Below, piece by piece: positions 16,889 through 25,772 of a stretch of 64,000 nucleotides of DNA; positions within the stretch are counted from its first letter, which is position 1; each line of letters starts with the position of its first letter. This stretch comes from Clostridium porci (GTDB taxonomy: Bacteria; Bacillota; Clostridia; Lachnospirales; Lachnospiraceae): NCBI RefSeq assembly GCF_009696375.1, contig NZ_VUMD01000010.1:82786-146785 (forward strand), given 5' to 3'. The notes below the pieces were generated by a model. The model made no database searches. It saw only the letters and a list, made by a program, of their open reading frames with translations, and had not been told where the DNA came from. A program made the translations under genes and the position numbers.

Positions 16889-16906
16889 AACCGCTCACTC
16901 CTCTCC

Positions 16907-17392
16907 CTATAAATGTTTTTCCGGTTTCCCTACCGTTCGTATGGCAACATCGCCATTTGACACATCCAGCAGCATAGTCCTGGCATAGCTGCCTCCCGTA
17001 TCGGAGGCTTGTATGCGCAGCTGCTCTTGAGACAGTATCCGCTTCACCATATCCGTATTTCTTTGTCCGATATTTCCGAAATCAGCGCTGCCCTTGATAT
17101 CAAACATCTTTGCCCCCCCGGCAATCTTTACAACCGTTCTTCTTTTTACCAGGCCAAATGCTGATAATTTACGAAGGGTCTCCTGTATTCCACTGTCTGC
17201 ATATTTATATATCTTCGGATCTCCCTGGTTATTCCGCTCTGGAAGCATGATGTGCAGCAGGGCGCCCAGGCGAAGAACAGGATCATAAAAGGAGATTCCA
17301 ATGCAGGAGCCCAGAGCATAGGTAATGATCTGTCCATTTTCTCTGGTAAATTTCATATCCCCGATTCCTACCGTCAGCCGCTTCTCCATCAT
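16907..17392 (-). CDS. cheD: Chemoreceptor glutamine deamidase CheD
   Basis: CheD deamidates Gln residues of chemoreceptors and also regulates CheC. The catalytic Cys is in YALGSCIGISFYD and the His in ALLHIMLPE; the C-terminal half has IAGGAKMFDIKGSADFGNIG, typical of CheD. Length 161 aa is normal. The ATG overlaps the cheC stop by one base (TAATG), implying coupled translation of the two interacting proteins. Two consecutive ATG codons occur; either could be used. Confidence 0.95.
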   Translation of the reverse strand: MMEKRLTVGIGDMKFTRENGQIITYALGSCIGISFYDPVLRLGALLHIMLPERNNQGDPKIYKYADSGIQETLRKLSAFGLVKRRTVVKIAGGAKMFDIKGSADFGNIGQRNTDMVKRILSQEQLRIQASDTGGSYARTMLLDVSNGDVAIRTVGKPEKHL

Positions 17393-18015
17393 TATGAAAC
17401 CCCTAATTTCTCTAATATATGATTCAGGGATTCTATGTCCGGAATCATAAGCAGTCCGTCCGAGAGAACCCTTCCATCCATTATAAATTCTGCGTTAATA
17501 TACATAAGCTTATCTGTATCATAGCCGTATTCTGCCATGGGAACTGTGATAATTCCTCCCAGCATGTTCACAGTTGAGCTTGGAACAGACAGATCAATCT
17601 CAACGCCTGCAAGCTGAGCAAATGCATTGACATAGGAGCAGATAATAATATTTCCTACCTCCTCCATTGCCGAATAGTCCATCTCGTCCATTTCTTCAAA
17701 GGACTCATAGGTCTTACCAATGAGTTTTTCCAAAACCGCATTAGCCAAATCCATTTTAAATATAAACAGCATCAGTCCGTTCACATCCCGCTTCATCCTT
17801 ACAAGAGTGGCGGCTACTAGCTCCTCGATGCTGCCCAGCCTTTCCACAGTTTCCTCATATCCCAGAATGCTTACGCTGGGAATGGAAATCCGTATCTCCT
17901 TTTGAAGTAATTTTGACAGCGCTGTCGCCGCGTGACTGGTACCTATGCTGCTGATTTCCTTCATTACATCCAATTCCAAAAGATTCATATCCCCGTAAGA
18001 CTTGATTCGTTTCAT
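17392..18015 (-). CDS. cheC: CheY-P phosphatase CheC
   Basis: CheC dephosphorylates CheY-P and binds CheD. It contains two phosphatase-type helices. The second (MEEVGNIIICSYVNAFAQLA) keeps the active Glu and Asn of the ExxN motif. The first (VMKEISSIGTSHAATALSKL) has Ser where the Asn is expected, so that site may be inactive or altered. Length is 207 aa. The gene precedes cheD with a one-base overlap. Confidence 0.93.
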   Translation of the reverse strand: MKRIKSYGDMNLLELDVMKEISSIGTSHAATALSKLLQKEIRISIPSVSILGYEETVERLGSIEELVAATLVRMKRDVNGLMLFIFKMDLANAVLEKLIGKTYESFEEMDEMDYSAMEEVGNIIICSYVNAFAQLAGVEIDLSVPSSTVNMLGGIITVPMAEYGYDTDKLMYINAEFIMDGRVLSDGLLMIPDIESLNHILEKLGVS

Positions 18016-18042
18016 GTAGCCTCCTCGTCTTTCCTAATACAT

Positions 18043-18825
18043 TCAGCCTCTCAGTGAATTAATCGTTGCCTCAATTTCATCGGATGTGGTAACCATCTTC
18101 AGTGCATAGGAATAAGCTCTCTGGCATTCGATCATGCGTACCAGCTCCTTGGACAGGTCTGTACCTGACTGTTCCAGGGCTCCTTCGGCTAGCTTTGGAT
18201 TTTCTATTCGTACAGGCTCCACCCCCTGATCCACAGGAACATACTCGTTGCTGCCTATGCTTATCAGCCGGCTGGGATTTGCAAACGTATACAAACTGAT
18301 TCGGGGCCTGTCTTCATCCTCGTCGTTCTCGTTCTCTATCTCCTCATAATTCTCCTCCATCTCCGCCTGGAGACGCTCCACATCTGCCACCTCTGCCTTT
18401 AAGGGTTCCCTGTTCTGATCCAGAACCAGCTTTCCCCCATCTGTCATCAGGTAAAAGCCGTCCTCCCGCTCTGCTCTATGAAAATGCCCGTCCCTCGTGT
18501 AGCTGATAGTTCCTGTGGTTGGATCCTGAACCATAAAAAATGCATTGTCCTCTAAAATCGCATAGTCCAGACTGCTGCCGGTCTGAACAGCCCCGGAGGT
18601 ATCAAAGCTTGTATAGGTCCTCTGAACCCTGACCCCATTGCCTGCCTGAAGCTCAGTAACAGCCTCTTCCCCATCGTTTAGGTTATAGTTGAGCAGATCT
18701 GAAAACACCGCTGTTTTGGGCTTAAACCCGGTATTATTCACATTGGCGATATTATTCGCTATAACGCTCATTTTTTCCGTACTGCTGCCGGCTCCCAAAG
18801 CTCCCACATAAAATGATTGATTCAT
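18043..18825 (-). CDS. flgG: Flagellar hook-basal body rod protein (FlgG-like, FlhP type)
   Basis: This 260-residue protein has the N-terminal FlgF/G motif (TEKMSVIANNIANVNNTGFK) and the C-terminal motif ALEQSGTDLSKELVRMIECQ, then RAYSYALKMV. It builds the distal rod. It is paired with a second rod protein 14 bases upstream, as flhO/flhP are in B. subtilis. An acidic insertion around residues 144-162 (EENYEEIENENDEDED) is unusual for a rod protein. I cannot decide firmly between FlgF and FlgG; the second position favours FlgG/FlhP. Confidence 0.85.
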   Translation of the reverse strand: MNQSFYVGALGAGSSTEKMSVIANNIANVNNTGFKPKTAVFSDLLNYNLNDGEEAVTELQAGNGVRVQRTYTSFDTSGAVQTGSSLDYAILEDNAFFMVQDPTTGTISYTRDGHFHRAEREDGFYLMTDGGKLVLDQNREPLKAEVADVERLQAEMEENYEEIENENDEDEDRPRISLYTFANPSRLISIGSNEYVPVDQGVEPVRIENPKLAEGALEQSGTDLSKELVRMIECQRAYSYALKMVTTSDEIEATINSLRG

Positions 18826-18838
18826 CGGTTCTTCCTCC

Positions 18839-19627
18839 TTACGCCTTGCCTACGTCATTCACAGCCTTTGCCATAATCTGATCGTACATTTTCAGTGCCT
18901 GAGCGGCGCTTTGAAGCGCTCTCTGAGCAGACATCATGGACGTCATCTCATCTACCATATCCACATTGGATTTTTCAACTGTTTTCCATAAAACAGCTGT
19001 CTGTGCTCCTTCCCTCTGCTGCGGCGCCTGATTGGTGGAAAACACGCCATAATCCTCCTTGTGAAGCTGTCCATAATCTGCAAAGTCCACAACCTGAAGA
19101 GTGCCCATCCGGCGAAGCTCCGTCTCCCTTGTCTCCTGATCGATCAGCTCTTCCACGCTGATGTTCCCTTCACTATCTACTGTAAAATTTTCATTATCAA
19201 TCTGAATCGGCTGACCATCTGTTCCCAAAACCCGTCCTACGTTGTTCAGAGCCAGAAAGCCCTCCCCATCCACTCCGAAGGAACCGTTTCTTGTATAAAC
19301 CGTTCCATTTTGACCCTGAACTGCGAAAAACCCATTGCCGCTCAGAGCAAAATCAAATATGCCGTCTGTCTGCTCAAAGCTTCCCTGGTCATAGTTTACG
19401 TAGGTCCGGGTAGCAGTTCTGATTTTAGACGTGACAGCCAGGGGAGTGGGATTCCCCTTGTTTTGACGGCCGGTTCGGTAAAGCATCTCCTCCTGAAAGG
19501 TGCTGCTGACCATCTTATCCCTCTTATAGCCGGGCGTCTGGATATTAACCATATTGTTACTTATAACATTCAGATTCCGGTTCTGTGTCAGCATTCCGGA
19601 TGCCAGATTGTAAAATCCCTGGTACAT
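18839..19627 (-). CDS. flgF: Flagellar hook-basal body rod protein (FlgF-like, FlhO type)
   Basis: This 262-residue protein starts MYQGFYNLASGMLTQNRNLN and continues VISNNMVNIQTPGYKRDKM, a standard rod/hook N-terminus. The C-terminus NVDMVDEMTSMMSAQRALQS, AAQALKMYDQIM matches the family. It builds part of the rod. It lies 36 bases downstream of the sigma-factor gene and just before the FlgG-like gene. Confidence 0.85.
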   Translation of the reverse strand: MYQGFYNLASGMLTQNRNLNVISNNMVNIQTPGYKRDKMVSSTFQEEMLYRTGRQNKGNPTPLAVTSKIRTATRTYVNYDQGSFEQTDGIFDFALSGNGFFAVQGQNGTVYTRNGSFGVDGEGFLALNNVGRVLGTDGQPIQIDNENFTVDSEGNISVEELIDQETRETELRRMGTLQVVDFADYGQLHKEDYGVFSTNQAPQQREGAQTAVLWKTVEKSNVDMVDEMTSMMSAQRALQSAAQALKMYDQIMAKAVNDVGKA

Positions 19628-19662
19628 CTGTGTTTCCTCCTTATATATTGATTCTGTATCTG

Positions 19663-20439
19663 TTATACGTACTCACTCATATACTGCTTCAGCTTCCGTA
19701 TGGCATTGCTATGTATCTGAGAAACTCTGGGTTCACTTACATTCATAACCTGGGCAACCTGCTTCATATTCAGCTCCTCCACATAATACAGGGAAATCAT
19801 CAGCTTTTCTTTTTCACTCAGCCGTTTCACTGCCGCGCTCAGCAGCTTAAGGGCTTCATCCTTTAAAAAGGCCTTCTCCGGCTCCCGATCCATATCTATA
19901 TTAGGAAGCTGAATGGTCTGCCGGTCATCCTCGTTGTCTACTACCATGTCCAGTGAAAGCACATTCATCATCACACTCATACGCTGAATCTTCTGACATT
20001 TTTTAACGCTGAGTCCCAGACAATCCGCAATCTCCTCATCCGTGGGAGCACGGCCAAGGGTCAGCCCCAGCTTATTTCTGGCTTCCTCAATTTCCTTATT
20101 CTGCTTTCGAAAGTTTCGGGGCATCCAGTCATTCTTACGGACCAGGTCAATGATCATTCCCCGAATCCTCTGAGATATAAAGGTCTCGAATTTATGTTCC
20201 CGATCCGGCTCATACCGGTCGATCCCCTTCATAATGGCAATGACCCCCTCGTTGATGATATCCTCCATCTGGAGAGAGCCGGCATATATGCCTCTCATCT
20301 GAACAGCAATGGTCTGTACAATATATAGATAGCGAAGGGTCAGCTCCTGCTTGACCTCCAGGCTTTTTTCCACCCGGTACATTTCCAAAAGCTCCTCATT
20401 TGTTTTTTCTTTCAGCCGCTGTTGTGTCTCCACCATCAT
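19663..20439 (-). CDS. sigD: RNA polymerase sigma factor for flagellar genes (SigD/FliA)
   Basis: The 258-residue protein has sigma region 2 (YLYIVQTIAVQMRGIYAGSL and EDIINEGVIAIMKGIDRYEP), region 3 and a C-terminal region 4 (LSEKEKLMISLYYVEELNMK, QVAQVMNVSEPRVSQIHSNA). It directs RNA polymerase to TAAA-N15-GCCGATAA promoters, of which two candidates lie at 2597-2687. It is held inactive by FlgM. I prefer ATG 20439, after a GGAGGTGG site and 16 bases past the flhA stop, over the longer frame from 20484 that runs into flhA. Confidence 0.94.
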   Translation of the reverse strand: MMVETQQRLKEKTNEELLEMYRVEKSLEVKQELTLRYLYIVQTIAVQMRGIYAGSLQMEDIINEGVIAIMKGIDRYEPDREHKFETFISQRIRGMIIDLVRKNDWMPRNFRKQNKEIEEARNKLGLTLGRAPTDEEIADCLGLSVKKCQKIQRMSVMMNVLSLDMVVDNEDDRQTIQLPNIDMDREPEKAFLKDEALKLLSAAVKRLSEKEKLMISLYYVEELNMKQVAQVMNVSEPRVSQIHSNAIRKLKQYMSEYV

Positions 20440-20455
20440 TAGGCCACCTCCACCA

Positions 20456-22588
20456 TTATGCTTCTTTTCGCTCCGAACGCTCAAGAATCAAATTACCGAT
20501 TGACTGTATCTGGACATTGTTGGATATCTCATTAAAAGAGAGCACCCTGACATTGGGATAAAACTGATCGATCAGCCGGTAAAAATGCACCCGCATAATC
20601 TGGGAGGTGAGAATTACCGGATTCTGTGACAACCCACTGAACTTCTTAAGCTGCTCTGCAATCTGACGTACCAAACTTTGCAGAACATCTGGATTAAGCG
20701 CCAGATAGTACCCTCTTTCTCCCTTGGAAAGGCATCCTACCATCGTACGCTCTAGTTCAGAATCCATGGTAATCACTTTCATACTGCCATCTTCACAATA
20801 TAACCGGGTGATGGTTCGCTTCAGGGCCGTCCGAATGGATTCAATCAGCCCGTCCACATCCTTGATTGGTAATCCTGTCTCCGAAATACTTTCAAGCATC
20901 GTTTCAAGAATGGTTTCCATATCCTTTATGGGCACACCTTCCTTCAGAAGGCTGGTAAGAACCTTCTGGAACAGGCTGTAGGATATAGGCCCGCTGAAAG
21001 CCTCCTCCACCAGCTCAGGTGATTTCTTTTTGGTATTCTCTACCAAACGTACAATTTCCTGACGGGTAATCAATTCATAGGCATGCTGCTTGATGACCTC
21101 AGATAAATGGGTTACAAGCACAGATAGAGGATCGATAACCGTATATCCATAAAGCTCTGCCATTTCCCGATCCTCCGGCCTTATCCAGCGGCTTGGTATA
21201 CCGTAAGCCGGCTCTATGGTTTCGATTCCGTCAATCTCCTTTTCCAAATTCTCCGGCTCCAGGGCCAGATAATAGTCCGTGAGGATTTCTCCCTTCGCAA
21301 CCTCCTCCCCCTTTATCTTAATAGAATACTGGTTGGTATTCAGAGCAGAGCTGTCTCTGAGCCGGATGGAAGGTATAACAAAGCCCATATCCTGTGCATA
21401 TTGCCTTCGGAAAATCACAATTCTGCTGATCAGCCTGCCGCCTACCGACTCGTCTGCCATAGGAATCAGGCTATATCCAAACTCCATCTCTATGGATTCC
21501 ACCGAAAGAAGGGTATAGACATTATTCACATCCTTATAATACTCCTCCTCTGTAACCTCGGCTGAGGCCGCCGCTTCCTGGGAGGCAGCCTCCCCCTGAA
21601 GCTGGCTTCCTGCAAGGCCGCCGCCTACAGCCGTCAGGGTTGGCTCCGCTTTTATTCTTCTGGAAAGATAGTATCCTCCGCTTACCAGTCCCAGAGAAAC
21701 AACTGCCAGCTGGAGAACCGGCATGCCGGGAATCAAAGTCAGAACAGCAACCACTACGCCGCTAATCATGATGGCATAGGGCTGGGCCATAAATTGTTTG
21801 GAAATGTCTTCGTTCAGACTTCCTTCAGATACAGCTCTTGTCACAATCATGCCTGTAGCAGTCGATATCAGCAGCGACGGGATCTGGGATACAAGGCCGT
21901 CACCTACCGTGGCGATGGAATAGGTGCTTAAAATCTGTCCGATACTTTCTCCAGACTGCACCATACCGATAATACTTCCGCCGATCAGATTCACCGCAGT
22001 CGTAATTAGGGACATAACCGCGTCGCCCTTTACAATCTTGGTGGCGCCATCCATGGCTCCGTAGAAATCGGCCTCACGCTGAATTTTCTCTCTCCGTGTT
22101 CTGGCCTGCTGTTCCGTAATAAGGCCAGAGCTTAGGTCCGCATCAATAGCCATCTGCTTACCTGGCATTGCGTCCAGGTTAAACCTGGCGGCAACCTCAG
22201 CCACACGCTCTGCGCCCTTTGTAATAACAATGAACTGCATCAATACAATAATAAGAAAGATAATTAAGCCTACTACTACATTTCCTCTCAGCACAAAATC
22301 TCCGAAGGCCTGGATCACCTGGCCTGAGGAGCCTCCGTTAGTCAGAATATTCCTTGTCGTGGAAACGTTGATTCCCAATCTAAAAAGGGTGGTTATGAGC
22401 AGCAGGGAGGGGAAAATAGAGAATTCCAGGGGCTCCCTGATCGTCATGGTGGTAACCAGGATCATCATAGAAAAGGACATATTGATGATGATTGCCACAT
22501 CTACCAAAGCAACTGGCAGAGGTATGATTAACAATAATATGACCGTCAGTACAAATAGTACCACCGAATAGCTCAGTATCTTCTTCAT
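20456..22588 (-). CDS. flhA: Flagellar export gate protein FlhA
   Basis: FlhA is the large export-gate subunit. The N-terminal half has about eight membrane helices and the conserved FHIPEP-type loop (VAEVAARFNLDAMPGKQMAID followed by ADLSSGLI). The cytoplasmic C-terminal half includes PAYGIPSRWIRPEDREMAEL. The start is ATG 22588 (710 aa, MKKILSYSVV), with GGAG upstream; a longer frame from 22603 adds five residues. It follows flhB by 21 bases. In B. subtilis flhF and ylxH/flhG come next; here sigD does, so those genes are missing from this position. Confidence 0.96.
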   Translation of the reverse strand: MKKILSYSVVLFVLTVILLLIIPLPVALVDVAIIINMSFSMMILVTTMTIREPLEFSIFPSLLLITTLFRLGINVSTTRNILTNGGSSGQVIQAFGDFVLRGNVVVGLIIFLIIVLMQFIVITKGAERVAEVAARFNLDAMPGKQMAIDADLSSGLITEQQARTRREKIQREADFYGAMDGATKIVKGDAVMSLITTAVNLIGGSIIGMVQSGESIGQILSTYSIATVGDGLVSQIPSLLISTATGMIVTRAVSEGSLNEDISKQFMAQPYAIMISGVVVAVLTLIPGMPVLQLAVVSLGLVSGGYYLSRRIKAEPTLTAVGGGLAGSQLQGEAASQEAAASAEVTEEEYYKDVNNVYTLLSVESIEMEFGYSLIPMADESVGGRLISRIVIFRRQYAQDMGFVIPSIRLRDSSALNTNQYSIKIKGEEVAKGEILTDYYLALEPENLEKEIDGIETIEPAYGIPSRWIRPEDREMAELYGYTVIDPLSVLVTHLSEVIKQHAYELITRQEIVRLVENTKKKSPELVEEAFSGPISYSLFQKVLTSLLKEGVPIKDMETILETMLESISETGLPIKDVDGLIESIRTALKRTITRLYCEDGSMKVITMDSELERTMVGCLSKGERGYYLALNPDVLQSLVRQIAEQLKKFSGLSQNPVILTSQIMRVHFYRLIDQFYPNVRVLSFNEISNNVQIQSIGNLILERSERKEA

Positions 22589-22609
22589 CGAAACTCCATC
22601 CATCTATTA

Positions 22610-23683
22610 TTATCTGAACATATCTTCCCTGTGGCCTGCCCTGTAGATATGAACCAGGATTTCAGCCACTGCGCCGTAAAATTCTGCCGGAATCTCCCTG
22701 TCCAGCCTGCAGGAACCATAAAGAGCCCTTGCCAGAGGTTTATTCTCTATGATAAATACCCCATTTTCCTCCCCTGCCCGTACAATACGCAGGGCCAGCT
22801 CGTCCTGCCCCATAGCCAGAACCACCGGCGCTCCATGCTTCTTGGGATCATACTTCAGGGCTATGGCATAATGGGTGGGATTCCTGATAATGACATCTGC
22901 CTGCGGCACCTTCTGCATCATTCTGCTTAAGGCCATCTGACGCTGGATGCGTCTGATTCTGCCTTTAATTTCAGGATTTCCCTCTGTCTGCTTAAACTCA
23001 TCTTTTACTTCCTGCTTCGTCATCTTTAGGTTCTTTTCATACTCCCACCTTTGGTAAAGGAAGTCAAAGAAAGCAACCACTGTAAAGGCTGCGCAAACCT
23101 TCACCACCAGGTCAAACACTGCCTTGAGCATAAAGGCTGCCGAGGCCATGGTCTGCATATCCAGAAGCTTTGACATGGCCACCAAATCCTTTTTTAAGAT
23201 CCCATAGAGCAAAACCAGAAGCAGGGTTATTTTAATCAGGTTCTTTACCAGCTCTACCACATTCCGCAGAGCAAACATTTTTTTCAGCCCGCTGATAGGA
23301 TTCAGCTTGCTCAGCTTGGGCTTAACGCTTTGAAAGGACACGTTAAAACGGGTTTGGACTCCGTGAGCCAAAATCCCAAGAAGGCTGGCCCACAGCAGGA
23401 GAGGAACGGTACATTTTACAACAGTGACCACCAGATAAATAAATATCTGAGGCGCCTCCCCCAGTGGATTCTCCCAGCTTACGCGAGATATAAAATGATT
23501 CAGGCACTCCTCAATCGTCTTCTGGAGAAAAGGAAGGTAGAGCTTAATTCCCCAGAAAACCCCAAAGAGCACCACCACGGTAGCAGCGTCCCTGCTCTGA
23601 AATACATTTCCTTCCTTTCTGGCATCCTGACGCCGCTTACTGGTGGGTTTTTCTGTTTTTTCGCCTCCGCCGCCTCCTGCCAA
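22610..23683 (-). CDS. flhB: Flagellar export switch protein FlhB
   Basis: FlhB controls the switch from rod/hook to filament export by autocleavage. The N-terminus GGEKTEKPTSKRRQDARKEG is typical, four membrane helices follow, and the cleavage motif is in VIIRNPTHYAIALKYDPKKH. The start codon is TTG at 23683 with a GGGGGCGGGAG stretch upstream. Length 357 aa is normal. A separate protein matching only the C-terminal domain is encoded at 722-1075. Confidence 0.95.
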   Translation of the reverse strand: MAGGGGGEKTEKPTSKRRQDARKEGNVFQSRDAATVVVLFGVFWGIKLYLPFLQKTIEECLNHFISRVSWENPLGEAPQIFIYLVVTVVKCTVPLLLWASLLGILAHGVQTRFNVSFQSVKPKLSKLNPISGLKKMFALRNVVELVKNLIKITLLLVLLYGILKKDLVAMSKLLDMQTMASAAFMLKAVFDLVVKVCAAFTVVAFFDFLYQRWEYEKNLKMTKQEVKDEFKQTEGNPEIKGRIRRIQRQMALSRMMQKVPQADVIIRNPTHYAIALKYDPKKHGAPVVLAMGQDELALRIVRAGEENGVFIIENKPLARALYGSCRLDREIPAEFYGAVAEILVHIYRAGHREDMFR

Positions 23684-23704
23684 GCTCCCGCCCCCTTTTC
23701 AATT

Positions 23705-24460
23705 CTATGGCATCATTAAACGCACCACCTGCTGCATATCGGTAAACAGGGTTCCGATTACCGTATACAAACGATCTGCCATAGGACTGAACATCATCAC
23801 CAGAATCATCAGTCCCACTACTATCTTCACCTGAAAGTTCACTACAAACACATTGATCTGAGGTATAATACGCATCAGGATACCTACGGCAGCTTCTGCA
23901 ATCAGCTCCATCGCTACCAAAGGAAAGGCTAACTGCATCCCCATTGTAATGGCGGTAGAAAAAAAGCCCATCATAGCCTCAGTCAGCTCAGGACGTAAAG
24001 TCACCTCCCCGAAGGGAATCAGATAAGCCGATGAGAAAAACATGGCAATCAGACGCACATGTCCGTTCACCGCCAAAAACAAAAGAGCCAAAAATGCATA
24101 GAACAATCCGGAACTGATAGTCATCTGTGTGTTATACTGAGGATCGTATATCTGCGCCATGGAAAGTCCCATGGAATAATCCATCACAGATGAGGCAAAA
24201 CGTACTACAAGAAAGGTCAGCTCCATGGTAAAGCCCAGGGCAAAGCCGAAAAGCAGCTCCTTCACAAGCATCATCCCATATTCCAGCATCCCCACAGGCT
24301 CATGTCCCAGGCTCCCCCCCACTCCTACATAAAGCAGGAGAGAAAGAGCAAAGATAAAGGCTGTCCTCACCCTGATGGGAACATTGCTTCTTCCCAGAAG
24401 GGGATTTAGCGCAATGGCTCCGCTCATGCGCATCACAATCAGGGAGAAAAGTATAAACAT
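23705..24460 (-). CDS. fliR: Flagellar export apparatus protein FliR
   Basis: FliR is an inner-membrane component of the FliPQR export gate. The 251-residue protein has about six hydrophobic helices, with the conserved ELLFGFALGFTMELTF region and MGLSMAQIYDPQYNTQMT. The order fliP-fliQ-fliR-flhB-flhA is standard. It ends 21 bases before flhB. Confidence 0.93.
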   Translation of the reverse strand: MFILFSLIVMRMSGAIALNPLLGRSNVPIRVRTAFIFALSLLLYVGVGGSLGHEPVGMLEYGMMLVKELLFGFALGFTMELTFLVVRFASSVMDYSMGLSMAQIYDPQYNTQMTISSGLFYAFLALLFLAVNGHVRLIAMFFSSAYLIPFGEVTLRPELTEAMMGFFSTAITMGMQLAFPLVAMELIAEAAVGILMRIIPQINVFVVNFQVKIVVGLMILVMMFSPMADRLYTVIGTLFTDMQQVVRLMMP

Positions 24461-24466
24461 CAGCCT

Positions 24467-24730
24467 TTAACCTCCCGCTATCATGCCGAAAATCTGTTTT
24501 GTGAAATCCTGCATCATAACCAGCATAGTGCTTCCCAAAAAGCCCATAACTGCAAGAATGGCCAAGAATTTAGGCACGAAGGTCAGAGTCTGCTCATTGA
24601 TCTGAGTGGCCGCCTGAAAAATGGATATGAGCACTCCCACAGCCATGCTCACAAGCAGAAAAGGCAGCGACAGCTTTAAGGCCAGCTGAAAAGTCTGATA
24701 GAGGATATCCAGTATCTGTAGATCTGTCAT
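24467..24730 (-). CDS. fliQ: Flagellar export apparatus protein FliQ
   Basis: The 87-residue protein has two hydrophobic helices separated by a conserved polar loop (LLVSMAVGVLISIFQAATQI, NEQTLTFVPKFLAILA). FliQ is a small component of the export gate. It lies between fliP and fliR with 6- to 20-base gaps. Confidence 0.95.
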   Translation of the reverse strand: MTDLQILDILYQTFQLALKLSLPFLLVSMAVGVLISIFQAATQINEQTLTFVPKFLAILAVMGFLGSTMLVMMQDFTKQIFGMIAGG

Positions 24731-24750
24731 AGTTTCTCCTTTCTCTCCCC

Positions 24751-25410
24751 CTAGTGGTTAAAGCTGTTTATAAGATTTCCAAAGAGAAGCTGCCACCCAT
24801 CTACGGAAATAAACAGCAAAAGCTTAAAGGGCATCGACACCATCGTCGGAGGCAGCATTACCATACCCATGGACATCAAGGTAGTGGATACGATGACGTC
24901 AATCAGCAGAAAGGGAAGATAAATCAGGAAGCCGGCGGTAAACCCCACCTTCAGTTCACTTGTCATAAACGCAGGAATCACTACGGTCAGAGGATAATCC
25001 TGAGCATTTTCCTTTGGCTGCGTATTAGACATCCCAACAAAGCTGTCCAGTGTCTGCTTTTCTGTATTTCTCAGCATGAAGTCCTTCATTGGAACCACCA
25101 TCCGTTCCACTGCCTCTGTCTGGGTTATCTCCTGACGCAAATAGGGTTGATAGGCCTCTGTATTAATCTGGCTAATCACCGGACTCATTATAAAAAGGGT
25201 CAAAAACAGGGCCATTCCTGCCAATACCGTGTTGGGCGGAGTCTGTTGAACTCCCATGGCATTTCTTGTAAATGAGAGGATAATGATGATCCTGGTAAAG
25301 GCAGTCATCATTATAACAATCGACGGCAGCAATGCCACTAAAGTCAGCATGAACACCAGGTCCAAAGCCGGTACATTTCCGCCGTTAAGCTGCATTAGAA
25401 GATTGTTCAT
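24751..25410 (-). CDS. fliP: Flagellar export apparatus protein FliP
   Basis: FliP forms the core of the export pore. The conserved block FTRIIIILSFTRNAMGVQQT, PPNTVLAGMALFLTLF is present, as are IDVIVSTTLMSMGMVMLPP and FISVDGWQLL near the C-terminus. At 219 aa it lacks the cleavable signal peptide seen in enterobacterial FliP, as usual for Firmicutes. The ATG overlaps the fliO stop by four bases. Confidence 0.95.
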   Translation of the reverse strand: MNNLLMQLNGGNVPALDLVFMLTLVALLPSIVIMMTAFTRIIIILSFTRNAMGVQQTPPNTVLAGMALFLTLFIMSPVISQINTEAYQPYLRQEITQTEAVERMVVPMKDFMLRNTEKQTLDSFVGMSNTQPKENAQDYPLTVVIPAFMTSELKVGFTAGFLIYLPFLLIDVIVSTTLMSMGMVMLPPTMVSMPFKLLLFISVDGWQLLFGNLINSFNH

Positions 25411-25772
25411 CTGTCTCCTCCGCCTTTCTTCCGCCAGGCCCCCAGCTTCTTTTCTAAAAGCTGCTTAAAATCCGCAGGGGCTTTACCGGTGTCCTCCTCA
25501 CAAGCTTCTTGTCCAGGCTCATCCTCCAGCCGATCTATAAGCTGAATACCGGCAGGGCTTACTCCTACCAGATAACAATGCTCTCCTACCTTTAAAACCA
25601 GAATCCTCCGATCCTGTCCAACTTGGATCTGATCCAGCACCTTCAGGCGTCCGCTTCCTGAATACCGGTTCCAGCCTTTTCCCAGAAAACGGCTGCACCA
25701 GTACGCCAGAGCTAAAACCAAAGCCAGCATCAGAATAGACTGAAAAAGAGTTATATAGCTTCCATCTGTCAT
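25407..25772 (-). CDS. fliO: Flagellar biosynthetic protein FliO (FliZ type)
   Basis: The 121-residue protein has one N-terminal membrane helix (FQSILMLALVLALAYWCSRF) and a cytoplasmic tail with LKVLDQIQVGQDRRILVLKV and GEHCYLVGVSPAGIQLI, the FliO signature. FliO assists assembly of the FliPQR gate. It overlaps fliY and fliP by four bases each, so translation is coupled. Confidence 0.92.
   Translation of the reverse strand: MTDGSYITLFQSILMLALVLALAYWCSRFLGKGWNRYSGSGRLKVLDQIQVGQDRRILVLKVGEHCYLVGVSPAGIQLIDRLEDEPGQEACEEDTGKAPADFKQLLEKKLGAWRKKGGGDR

Noticed and set aside
22610..23683. Later ATG as start of flhB
   Set aside because: The conserved GGEKTEKPTSKRRQDARKEG N-terminus requires the TTG at 23683.
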